DNA of 64,000 bases from Bog-159 sp963843255 (GTDB lineage: Bacteria; Acidobacteriota; Terriglobia; Bryobacterales; Bryobacteraceae), in NCBI GenBank assembly GCA_963843255.1, contig CAWJJQ010000008.1, positions 1-64,000 of the forward strand. The letters are read 5' to 3'. The position numbers were made by a program, and so were the translations under genes. Under the pieces are notes generated by a model. The model was given only the letters and a program-made list of their open reading frames with translations, ran no database searches and was not told the DNA's origin. Shown here piece by piece: positions 8,842 through 16,239 of the stretch (its first letter is position 1; every line of letters begins with the position of its first letter).

Positions 8842-9270
8842 ATGCACCCAGATAAGCCCAGCCAGGTGCACCCAAAAATGAAAAAAGGGCACGGTAGCAA
8901 ATTCGAGCGGAAGAAGGAGGCGGCCATCGCGGCTCTGATGTCGGGCAAGAGCCAGGCGGAAGCGGCCCGCGCTGCGGGCGTGGACCCCAGCACCCTCAAA
9001 CGATGGATGCGGCTGCAGGAGTTTATCCAGGAGTATAGGCGAGCCCGCTGGGAAGTGGCGGAGCAAGGCTACTCTCGCGCACAGCAGAATACCGCCGTGG
9101 CAGTGGCGGTACTGCTAAAGCTGATGGTCGAGTCATCAACGCCAGCCTCCAGCCGCATTCGCGCGGCACTGGGGGTTGTGGACATCGCACGTGCCGGATT
9201 GGATTTCGATATGGAGACTCGGCTAGCAGCGTTGGAACGTTCGTTCGAAGAGACGAAGAACAAACGGTGA
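8842..9270 (+). CDS. Helix-turn-helix protein (phage/mobile-element type)
   Basis: The product (142 residues from ATG 8842, or 130 from ATG 8878) has a basic N-terminus followed by a helix-turn-helix, 'GKSQAEAARAAGVDPSTLKR', then a helical region to the end. This matches the homeodomain-like HTH of phage small-terminase or IS-associated proteins and probably binds DNA. The sequence around both start codons contains GTGCACCCA-type direct repeats and no clear Shine-Dalgarno box, so the start is uncertain. Nothing is seen in 9271-9534. Confidence 0.6.
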   Translation: MHPDKPSQVHPKMKKGHGSKFERKKEAAIAALMSGKSQAEAARAAGVDPSTLKRWMRLQEFIQEYRRARWEVAEQGYSRAQQNTAVAVAVLLKLMVESSTPASSRIRAALGVVDIARAGLDFDMETRLAALERSFEETKNKR

Positions 9271-9534
9271 GCGATGCAAGCGATCAGCCTGGCGGGTTCA
9301 TGATGGCCGCAATTAGTCCATCTGGCGTTCGAGGGCGATATGTCGCGTTAACGCCAACTATATGAAGGGACATGGATTAACTGCACGCGCCCTAAACGTA
9401 GATAAGCACGGTGGCTTCGAGCCAGGATGTGCCTCGGTGGTATCCAAGGAAGGGCCGGCGGCTCGAAACACCGTGCGCCTCACGTGGTGAATTGAGGGTA
9501 GAAGCAGCGTAGGTGGCTGATTGACAGAAAGGGA

Positions 9535-9747
9535 ATGCGGCCGGTTTGTGTGGCGTGCCACAAGCTTGGGCCGTACATGGCGTGGGCGCCTGACCCATTC
9601 ATCTGCGATACGTGCGTTCGGGGGGCTGAGCAGCACCTCCGGGATTTGATGGAAACGGTCCCGGAACTTCGGGATCACCGGCTGAAGCGTTGGCGTAAGG
9701 GATGCGACTGCTCGCGATGCCTACAACGCTCGAACCGGGCAGTATAG
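9535..9747 (+). CDS. Small cysteine-rich, putative zinc-binding protein
   Basis: The 70-residue product has two CxxC pairs ('CVAC' at about residue 5 and 'CDTC' at about 24) and a third cluster 'CDCSRC' near the C-terminus, suggesting a zinc ribbon. The ATG follows GAAAGGGA, a reasonable ribosome-binding site. It precedes the winged-helix gene. No specific family is recognised. Confidence 0.5.
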   Translation: MRPVCVACHKLGPYMAWAPDPFICDTCVRGAEQHLRDLMETVPELRDHRLKRWRKGCDCSRCLQRSNRAV

Positions 9748-9762
9748 AGAGAGTATATTACG

Positions 9763-9805
9763 TGTTCGCAAAATCCGAACAGAAAGTGTTCGCAAAAAGC
9801 GAACA
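9763..9805 (+). promoter_or_regulatory. Two tandem dyads (TGTTCG..CGAACA), candidate operator
   Basis: Two inverted repeats lie 24 bp apart: TGTTCG-n7-CGAACA (9763-9781) and TGTTCGC-n5-GCGAACA (9787-9805). They stand just before an in-frame GTG (9813) of a winged-helix gene. If translated they give the unlikely repeat 'VFAKSEQKVFAKSEQ', which argues that they are regulatory DNA, perhaps autoregulatory sites or replication iterons. Confidence 0.5.
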
Positions 9806-9812
9806 GAGCCGC

Positions 9813-10160
9813 GTGGAGAAATACGCTCGCACGCCGGACTCAGTTCTGTTCGATAAGGGTTTATCTATAACCGCCCGATGCGTTTATGGCGTGTTAGCGC
9901 GGCACGCTTTTCAGGGCACCACGGCGAATATTGGGCAGCGCCGTATCGCGAATCTGCTGGGGGTGCATCTCGGAACCGTCAACCGGTCACTGCATGAATT
10001 GGAAGAGCGCCAGCACATCGCCATTCGAGGCAGCGGCAAGGGTCGCCGGATCTATCACCTGTGCTCGTTGGTTTTTGGCCAGAAGCAACGCGTCGGCGTC
10101 GAGGAAGTGATCAGCAGTCCCAGCCGCACGCCGCGGCTGGCGAGCGTGGGGCTCGACTGA
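9813..10160 (+). CDS. Winged-helix (HTH_36/replication-initiator-like) DNA-binding protein
   Basis: From GTG 9813 the product is 115 residues. 'SITARCVYGVLARHAFQGTT', 'GQRRIANLLGVHLGTVNRSL' and 'ELEERQHIAIRGSGKGRR' give a winged helix of the helix-turn-helix 36 type found in plasmid and phage replication or regulatory proteins. A longer frame opens at 9702, but it would overlap the preceding gene and translate the two dyads, so the later start is preferred. The next gene overlaps its stop (TGATG). Confidence 0.6.
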   Translation: MEKYARTPDSVLFDKGLSITARCVYGVLARHAFQGTTANIGQRRIANLLGVHLGTVNRSLHELEERQHIAIRGSGKGRRIYHLCSLVFGQKQRVGVEEVISSPSRTPRLASVGLD

Positions 10161-10411
10161 TGCGCATGCTGCAAAAACGGCTGCACCGGCTTGAAGAAGG
10201 CTTGCTGCCTCCGGCGGAAACGGCAGAGTCGCGGCGCGTCCACGAGCTCGTGATGGACATTCAGCGTCGTCGCGCGGCACGGCTGGGCCTCCCCGAGCCG
10301 GAGGACGTTCCAGTTCCCGCATATTGGTCCGGAATGTCGCTCGGCGAGATCATACGCGCCGGCCGGGAGCACGTGCATCAGACAGGGGAGAAGGTTGGGG
10401 CACAGCAATGA
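10160..10411 (+). CDS. Small 'RRLxRLE'-family protein
   Basis: The 83-residue product begins MRMLQKRLHRLEEGLLPP and contains 'RRRAARLGLPEPEDVPVPAY'. Its start overlaps the stop of the winged-helix gene and its end overlaps the start of the next gene (CAATGA), so the three are probably co-transcribed and coupled. A decayed relative lies at 2140-2326. The function is unknown. Confidence 0.5.
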   Translation: MRMLQKRLHRLEEGLLPPAETAESRRVHELVMDIQRRRAARLGLPEPEDVPVPAYWSGMSLGEIIRAGREHVHQTGEKVGAQQ

Positions 10412-10734
10412 CCAGAAGTGTCTCGCGGCGTTTGGAGCGGCTGGAAGCCGAACTCAAACCGGGCGATGAGAAGATCGTTATACTCCACATTCACGGTGTG
10501 GAACCGGGCGGGCAGGTTGTGAGCAGCTTGGAATTTATAGTCCACATACCGGCGTCTCACTCCCAAGCAGACACGTCGATGAAAACCATTGCCAGGCGCC
10601 TCCGCCGGCTTGAGGATCAATTCGGATCTGCGGATGGGCAGCCGTGGCGCTACGGGATCCTCTCGATTACCGGTCCGGAATGCACTTGCCGACGAGGCTC
10701 GCGCCTGCGCATTAGCGAATCGCGACCCGCGTGA
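10408..10734 (+). CDS. Chimeric small protein of two 'RRLxRLE' modules
   Basis: The 108-residue frame starts MTRSVSRRLERLEAELKPG and, from residue 58, contains a second complete start module 'MKTIARRLRRLEDQFGSADG' that then diverges and stops early compared with the protein at 11014. It looks like a fusion of two tandem paralogues after deletion, the second one truncated. The inner ATG at 10579 has the same GACACGTCG context as the gene at 2335. Probably a decaying gene. Confidence 0.4.
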   Translation: MTRSVSRRLERLEAELKPGDEKIVILHIHGVEPGGQVVSSLEFIVHIPASHSQADTSMKTIARRLRRLEDQFGSADGQPWRYGILSITGPECTCRRGSRLRISESRPA

Positions 10735-10934
10735 TATTGTTGATGACTATGAAGAGACCCGGAACAGGCGCAGTCATTGCCTTGTTATTCGGCGCCGTGA
10801 GCCTGATGAATATGGCGCTCAACCGGCGGCTTGAAGCTTTTCGCGCCGTGGATGTAGTCCAATTGATCGGTACCGGGATGTGTTTCGGCGCGGCGCTTGT
10901 CGGCATCATCACGATTCTGCGCAAACGCCAGTAA
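10731..10934 (+). CDS. Small two-helix membrane protein
   Basis: The frame from GTG 10731 (overlapping the preceding TGA) or ATG 10743 encodes 63-67 residues with two hydrophobic segments, 'GAVIALLFGAVSLMNMAL' and 'VVQLIGTGMCFGAALVGIITIL', separated by a short charged loop. It ends RKRQ, so the C-terminus is probably cytoplasmic. No family is recognised. Confidence 0.45.
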   Translation: MILLMTMKRPGTGAVIALLFGAVSLMNMALNRRLEAFRAVDVVQLIGTGMCFGAALVGIITILRKRQ

Positions 10935-11013
10935 GACACGGAGTCATGACCAGCAAGAATCTCGCTCTTGGTTTGAAGCGGCCCAGCAATCTCCGGCCGA
11001 TCGTGAGGTAGCC

Positions 11014-11313
11014 GTGAGAACCATTGCCAGGCGCCTGCGCCGGCTGGAGGATCAATTCGGATCTGCGGATGGGCAGCCATGGCGACACTTTCGTCTGGTG
11101 GTAAGCCGGGCGGACCGCACGCCAAGTTTGGCGAACGCCACGTGCAAACGGACTCTTTGTCCGGCCGGCGTCGTGATGGAGATCGTTGATTTGACGAATT
11201 CACTGGATGGATTGGCTGATGCTGGTGGCGCCGCCCGCGACGAAGATTGCGAGCCCTTTACCGCCGCGGAGTTGGAGACCTTTGTTCAGGGCTTTCCCAT
11301 CGAGGGGGCGTAA
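11014..11313 (+). CDS. Small 'VRTIARRLRRLE' family protein
   Basis: The 99-residue product from GTG 11014 (preceded by GTGAGGTAGCC, with a GAGG ribosome-binding site) begins VRTIARRLRRLEDQFGSADG and ends 'FTAAELETFVQGFPIEGA'. It is the longest intact member of the local family that includes 2335-2595 and the truncated module at 10579. The function is unknown; the amplified family may belong to the mobile region rather than to the core genome. Confidence 0.5.
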   Translation: MRTIARRLRRLEDQFGSADGQPWRHFRLVVSRADRTPSLANATCKRTLCPAGVVMEIVDLTNSLDGLADAGGAARDEDCEPFTAAELETFVQGFPIEGA

Positions 11314-11343
11314 ACGGTGAAAAACAGTTTCCGATATCGGTAC
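11293..11343. repeat. 50-bp repeat, copy 2 (partner at 2651-2700)
   Basis: This repeat covers the end of the 11014 gene and about 30 bp beyond it, and is nearly identical to 2651-2700, including GAAAAACAGTTTCCGATA downstream of the stop codon. It marks the right-hand limit of the duplicated unit. Confidence 0.7.
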
Positions 11344-11358
11344 ACAACGTCCTCCTGC

Positions 11359-12857
11359 TTAAGGCCGCACGCGGAAGGGCACGTTGCTCGTTAGCGTGGC
11401 ACTGGTTGTGACCACTTGGATTTCGCCGGTCGTCGCGCCGGGTGGCACGGTGGCCGCGATGAGGGAAGGCGACACTACCGAGAATGTAGCGGGAGTGCCA
11501 TTGAAGGTGACGCGGGTCGCGCCAGTCAGATCGCTGCCCAGAATTCTGACGGGCGCCCCTACTGAGCCGGAGGAAGGTTGTGTTTTCACAAACGGGCCCA
11601 GACCTATAGATAGGCTGAAGACCGTACCATGGCCGTGCGCCCCGAACTGAGACGTCACACCGTAGAGTTTTCCATCGGTATGCTGGACTAGCTCCGCGGT
11701 GGGGACTCCGCCGTCCGCACAGCCGCTTTGCGAGCAAAAGCTGTAAACCGTCGTCAGCGTGCCAGCCGGTGTGATTCTGAAAATCGTGCCATCGCCAGCG
11801 CCGCCGTCTACTACACCGTTGGCCCCGCCACGCGACGTTGTCGCGTAGAGGTTACCGTCGGTCGCCTGGACCAGTCCCGCAACGGGATTCTTGCCGTCCC
11901 TGCACGAGCTTTGCGAGCAAAAGGTATATAGCGTCGTCAGCGTGCCAGTCAGCGTGATTTTGAAGATGCTCCCATTGCCGCCAACGGTTACCCCGTACAA
12001 GTCGCCATTGGTAGCCTGGACCAGCCTTGTCCCTGGGTTCATGCCGTCCGCGCACCCGCTTTGGGAGCAGAAGTTATATAGCGTTGTCAGCGTGTCGTTC
12101 GGCGTGATTTTGAAGATGATCCCGAGGGCGTGGGCCCCGCCATATGGCGTGGTGCCGTAAATGTTTCCATTGGCCGCCTGAACCAGCGCTGCGTCCGGCC
12201 ATGTGCCGTCCGAGCAACTCGAACCGCCTTGGGAACAGAAGCTATAAACCGTTGTCAGTGTGCCACTCGGGGTGATCTTGAACACCGTGCCGCCTTCACC
12301 GCCGTTCAATACGCCGTCGGCCCCGCCGTAATACGTTGTCCCGTAGAAGTCCCCATTCGTGGTCTGGACCAACCCCGCGGCAGGGTCTGCACCGTCCGGG
12401 CATCCGTTTTGGGGACAGAAGCCGTACAGCGTCGTCAATGTGCCACTCGGGGTGATTTTGAAGACCGTGCCGCCGTTGACGTTGGGCCCGCCGTGACCCG
12501 CTGTCCCGTACAAATCCCCATCTGCGCCCAGAACCAGTCCGTTGGGGTCGTAGCCGTCCGCGCACGCGCTTTGGGCGCAGAAGCTGTGCAGCAAGGTCAA
12601 AGCGCCATGCGGGGTGATTTTGAAAAGCGTGCCAGCGCCGCTGGTCCCTCCGCCGAGCGTTGTCCCGCAAAGGTCACCATTGGTGGCCTGGACCAACCCC
12701 ACAACGGGGAGGCGCCGTCCGGCCTGCCCTCGAAGCTATACAGCGTGGTCAGAGTCTGCGCAGGCAGTGCAATCGCCGTCGGTACGCACAGTACAAGAAC
12801 AGCAAACGTCCGCGTTGGCCAGGGAGGCTTACCCAGTACATCGCATCTTTGTTTCAT
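11359..12857 (-). pseudogene. Frameshifted secreted repeat protein (TIGR03803 type)
   Basis: The start at 12857 encodes a signal peptide ('TFAVLVLCVPTAIALPAQ') and 'TLTTLYSFEGRPDGASP'; after about 12710 the frame changes and eight or so 'GTVFKITPSGTLTTLYSFC...DG.DP.AGLVQATNGDLYGTT..GG' repeats continue to 11359, finishing with an IPT/TIG domain ('GAPVRILGSDLTGATRVTFN'). The paralogue at 55784-57223 is intact, so this copy has a small indel that is either real or an assembly error. Such proteins are secreted; their role is unknown. Confidence 0.75.
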
Positions 12858-12913
12858 CGGCGGCCTCCTCTAATGGAACGACTATACGCCTATCCCGGCG
12901 AGACCACAAAGTT

Positions 12914-12931
12914 CTTGCCCGGACGATAATG
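12914..12931. repeat. 18-bp exact repeat, copy 1 (partner 17610-17627)
   Basis: CTTGCCCGGACGATAATG occurs here, about 57 bp upstream of the minus-strand repeat-protein gene, and again at 17610-17627 downstream of the S74 protein gene. The flanks differ. The meaning is unknown. Confidence 0.5.
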
Positions 12932-12981
12932 ACGAACAACGTCCTCCTCGCGTGGCAAGGGACCACATGGTCTGCGAAGTT

Positions 12982-13680
12982 CTACGAGACATGAGTAAGC
13001 GCGTCCAGGGAAGCGGCATACGAGCACTGCGAACGTACGACGCAGTCACCACATTTCGGATTCGTGCGCTTGCAGAAATCCTGCCCGAGTCTTCGCAGCA
13101 ATAGATAAGCCTGCATTCGAGCATCGAACGTGGCGGGCACAGCAGTTTCTATGGACTCCTGCGCCATTCGATAATTTACCGCGTAGCTTTCGCGTTCTCG
13201 CCCGTGCTCGATTCGGACAAGCACATGCACACAGTTAGAGGGGACGGCCGCGATCGGCGCCATGCCTCCGAACAATAGAATGCGGTCCGCGCCGGGATTG
13301 GCAATGCTCGGGAATTTGACGAGCACCGCCCGAGCCTGCGTACGGGACATGGCCCGGAGTGCCGTCAGCAGGTCGCCATCAAATTCCTTCAGGACGCGTT
13401 CCGCGCTTTCCTTAAGCCGCATCGCGCGAAGCTCGGGCACCATGCCTCCCGACCGCAGAGCTTCTGTTAGTCTGCCCGGCGGAGCCCGGAGCAGATCATC
13501 TGGCTCGATTTTAGTGACCCTCGTGAGCGACGCCCACCCTTTGGCGCAGGCCTTCTGGCTTTGAGGGTAACCGCAATACCACCAGACGATGAACTGGTAC
13601 GGATCAGTGGGAAAATCAGGTTCCAGGGTGCCGTATGTGCCATCGAGCACATTCAGAATCGTTGTGACGGAGTACTTCAT
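12982..13680 (-). CDS. Endonuclease III-like HhH-GPD protein with FeS loop, altered active site
   Basis: The 232-residue product has the layout of the HhH-GPD superfamily and ends with the four-cysteine iron-sulfur loop C-x6-C-x2-C-x5-C ('CKRTNPKCGDCVVRSQC'). In related proteins the helix-hairpin-helix reads P-G-I-G and is followed by 'LDSNGLRVLxRLG', whose Asp is catalytic; here the equivalents are 'FPSIANPGADRILLF' and 'VPSNCVHVLVRI', so the Asp position is Pro and the hairpin glycines are lost. The protein may bind DNA without glycosylase/lyase activity, or may act differently. The fold assignment is firm; the loss of activity is inference. Confidence 0.75.
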   Translation of the reverse strand: MKYSVTTILNVLDGTYGTLEPDFPTDPYQFIVWWYCGYPQSQKACAKGWASLTRVTKIEPDDLLRAPPGRLTEALRSGGMVPELRAMRLKESAERVLKEFDGDLLTALRAMSRTQARAVLVKFPSIANPGADRILLFGGMAPIAAVPSNCVHVLVRIEHGRERESYAVNYRMAQESIETAVPATFDARMQAYLLLRRLGQDFCKRTNPKCGDCVVRSQCSYAASLDALTHVS

Positions 13681-13714
13681 ATTTCCAGGGGCGCAAGAAT
13701 TGTTCCGAACGATA

Positions 13715-14170
13715 TCACGCTCGGGGGCTTTCTCGCAAACGCCGTGGCGGCTCAGGGCGGTTGCTTCGTTCCAGGATCGCTCCAGCCTCGGCGCGGATCG
13801 AGATCAACCAACGAAGCACCGCGTCAACATCAACTTTCTGGTGGCGCTTCAGTTTCCGAGTCGTGCTGGTCCCGAGCCGAAGACCAATTCTCAACCGTTC
13901 GAGTTGGCGAAGGAGGTCCGCAGCGGTTGGTTTCATCGGCGCCGATGCGGGGCTCTGATTCTCATTCAGCATTTGCAGTTCGCAATCCGAATCAAAATCG
14001 CCCAAGATTATTCCTTGGCGCATCGCATCGACGTATTCGGCCGCTTCTTCGGCTTGTTCGGCACACTCGACGCACGCCAGCAAGTGTTCTTCGAGTGGGG
14101 CAAGCTCCGCTTCGTCGCGAATCATGCCCAGATGGTACCGCTCCAAATCGTGGTCGTCTAGGTGGTCCAT
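13715..14170 (-). CDS. Putative anti-sigma-factor-like zinc-binding protein
   Basis: The 151-residue product begins MDHLDDHDLERYHLGMI and has an H-x3-C-x2-C motif ('HLLACVECAEQAEEAAEYVDAM'), the signature of ZAS-type anti-sigma factors. No transmembrane helix is visible; the C-terminal half is basic. No sigma-factor gene is adjacent, so its partner is unknown. It is 34 nt upstream of the HhH-GPD gene on the same strand. Confidence 0.55.
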   Translation of the reverse strand: MDHLDDHDLERYHLGMIRDEAELAPLEEHLLACVECAEQAEEAAEYVDAMRQGIILGDFDSDCELQMLNENQSPASAPMKPTAADLLRQLERLRIGLRLGTSTTRKLKRHQKVDVDAVLRWLISIRAEAGAILERSNRPEPPRRLRESPRA

Positions 14171-14354
14171 ATAGCAGTAGTGGAAAAGTTTGTGAGAAAT
14201 TCTCGATAATTTTCGCTATCATCTGGAACAGACGACGCCTTGCGTTTGGGGCGAGGTGAAATGCTGTCCTGGGCGTTTCTGGTTTGTCAGAACCGAAAAC
14301 CGTCATATCCACCCGCGGGTGGTTGTCCGATTCCTTGAGTTTGGGGAAAAGACT

Positions 14355-14684
14355 ATGATCGAGGGAAAGGCCGGGCGACGAAGGTCGGGCCTAAAGGCAA
14401 CGTTCACGCTGTGGCTGGTACCGAGACGAGGCGATACGGCGGCGCAACGTGCAGCCGAAGAGCACTGGGCCGAAAGGGTCAAGGAAGCTCGGTCGCGATA
14501 TCGTTTTGCGAAATCGCAGTTGCGTCAGGCCATCGCCGGTCAAAAGAAGTATCCCCTACCTGAACCGGACGGGTCGGTTTTGTTACAGGCTGTACGCCTT
14601 GAAGAATTGGCTGCACGGACGGAATACGTACAATCGTTGAACATCTTCAGCGAATTGCTGCTGCGTGGCGAGCAACCGGGTTAA
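14355..14684 (+). CDS. Hypothetical helical protein
   Basis: The 109-residue product is charged and helical ('QRAAEEHWAERVKEARSRYR', 'LLQAVRLEELAARTEYVQSL'). A GGGGAAAAGACT stretch precedes the ATG. No family is recognised and the neighbours give no hint. Nothing further is seen in 14685-14805. Confidence 0.45.
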   Translation: MIEGKAGRRRSGLKATFTLWLVPRRGDTAAQRAAEEHWAERVKEARSRYRFAKSQLRQAIAGQKKYPLPEPDGSVLLQAVRLEELAARTEYVQSLNIFSELLLRGEQPG

Positions 14685-14805
14685 AGCTGATTCTTTTCAC
14701 CCGCCGCTTCACATTTAGCACAAAGCGGAGGCGGGCGTCTTATTCAGGGAAGAAGCTCTACCGACGATTACCGTTCCGGTACTATGGGTACGGCGCGACA
14801 GGCCG

Positions 14806-15015
14806 TTAGCATTTGTGATCGAATCGGTGTGCGTCGAGTTTGCGCCTTTTTTCTTCACATTCCAATCGTGCTTCGGAGACTACCAGCTTGAAGTGTTGGT
14901 ACTCCCGCGCTGACGAAGTGCCGATCGTTTCCGCCAAGGCCGTGACAGCATCGGCGTAAGCTGTGGCCGATTCCGCTGCCTCTATGACAAGCCGGTTCTT
15001 AACATCGCAGATCAT
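14806..15015 (-). CDS. Hypothetical small helical protein
   Basis: The 69-residue product ('VIEAAESATAYADAVTALAE', 'VVSEARLECEEKRRKLDAHR') looks like a helical hairpin. It follows, on the same strand, the small frameshifted ORF at 15028-15137. No family is recognised. Confidence 0.45.
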   Translation of the reverse strand: MICDVKNRLVIEAAESATAYADAVTALAETIGTSSAREYQHFKLVVSEARLECEEKRRKLDAHRFDHKC

Positions 15016-15027
15016 GGAGGCAAAGGG

Positions 15028-15137
15028 TTACGACTTCTTGGCGCGCTTCTCACGCAGATGGGCGTGTTTCATACTGGCTTCGCGCCCCGCACTTCCTCTT
15101 TCGAGACGCTGAACATCTTGCGGACGGCATTATCCAT
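15028..15137 (-). pseudogene. Frameshifted short basic protein ('MDNAVRKMFSVSKEE')
   Basis: From ATG 15137 the frame gives 'MDNAVRKMFSVSKEEVRG' and then stops early; adding one G to the GGGG run yields '..REASMKHAHLREKRAKKS' and a stop at 15028, a short protein with a basic lysine-rich tail. The 110-nt span fits loss of one base. The original family is not firmly known. Confidence 0.35.
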
Positions 15138-15636
15138 TCCGCTTCGCATCTGTATTGCCCGGTACATATAGGCCGGGTTGGGCGTTTCATCTTGCGTCCA
15201 TCATAGCGCCGATTTTAATAGGGCCGGTTGGCCGGTACTTCGATGAATAGAAGCATTCCTCGGGCGCGATCAGATCCGCTCCGATTCGCAAAGCGCAGAC
15301 GGGTTCCGTGAAAGCCAGTTGCCGATGCGCGAAGGCGCAAAACACCTAGTGATAATGTTTCATAATGCCGTAGTGCGCCGGACTCTACGGCAGCACCCGG
15401 AAGGCCGCGTTGCTCGAAAGGGTGCCGCCTCAAAGAACGACAGGACTCGGTTGGCGACCTTCGCGGCTTCCCCCCGCTTCCCCCTTTTTCGCGTCCGTTC
15501 TCGCATACCGGTCAATCTGCCCGAGGACTGACAAGATGTAAATGTCAAATCCGTCATTGTGGTAACATCCACCTCACGTCGTCGTCTCCGCTTAGAACCG
15601 CTCGCCGGTCGAGCGCCAGATCAGGCGCCGGGAGAA
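15138..15636. other. Region without a supported gene
   Basis: Several overlapping short ORFs occur on both strands but none shows a ribosome-binding site, a domain or consistent composition. Nothing else is recognised. Confidence 0.4.
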
Positions 15637-16020
15637 ATGATGCGGCCTCACGCCAAACTGCTGTGGATTGTCGTTCTGATTGCGGCGTTAGTACTGCCCG
15701 CACACGCCGAAAGCCTGCAAACCGCTGGCCGCCAGATTACCGCCGGAATCATCGTGGTTGCCTTGCTGGTAACTGCCATCGTGGTCGTTGTCGTGGTCCA
15801 TCACGGCAAAACGAGGGTCACGGGTTGTGTCAGTGGCACCGCGGGCGGGCTCACCATCGTCTCTGAAAGCAACCAGCGCGTATATCAACTGTCCGGCGCT
15901 GCTTCCGACCTGAAGGCGGGAGAGCGCGTCACCATCGATGGCAAACGCCACCGGAATGGCTCCTCCTGGTCGCTTGAAGTTAATCACCTTAAGCAGGATT
16001 TTGGACGCTGCCGTCCGTAG
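15637..16020 (+). CDS. Signal-peptide/membrane-anchored small OB-like protein
   Basis: The start chosen is ATG 15637 behind GGGAGAA, giving 127 residues. A signal peptide (LLWIVVLIAALVLPAHA) is followed by a second very hydrophobic helix (GIIVVALLVTAIVVVVVV) and a C-terminal beta-rich domain ('TRVTGCVSGTAGGLTIVSES', 'GERVTIDGKRHRNGSSWSL') that resembles small OB-fold domains exported by Acidobacteria. Probably anchored facing the periplasm. The role is unknown. Confidence 0.6.
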   Translation: MMRPHAKLLWIVVLIAALVLPAHAESLQTAGRQITAGIIVVALLVTAIVVVVVVHHGKTRVTGCVSGTAGGLTIVSESNQRVYQLSGAASDLKAGERVTIDGKRHRNGSSWSLEVNHLKQDFGRCRP

Positions 16021-16239
16021 TCGGGTCCCGATATTGGCAATTAAGGCCAGCGGTGACGCAGACGCCGGGTCGGTATTTGGAACGCAACAGCCGTTCAGTG
16101 CTCCTGCCACGAAAACAGCCCACGTTACGCCAGCCGGGTTTCCAAAAACGGAGCCGGTTGGTTGTATACTGGCCTGATCTTGGGTCCCAGTGATAAAGAA
16201 TCCCGGTTGCGAGAATCCAAGGCAAAGGAGGAAGAAAAA

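Noticed and set aside
7967..8881. 304-codon plus-strand ORF
   Set aside because: It is antisense to the DUF3489 gene and its sequence has biased, low-complexity leucine/arginine content with no domain.
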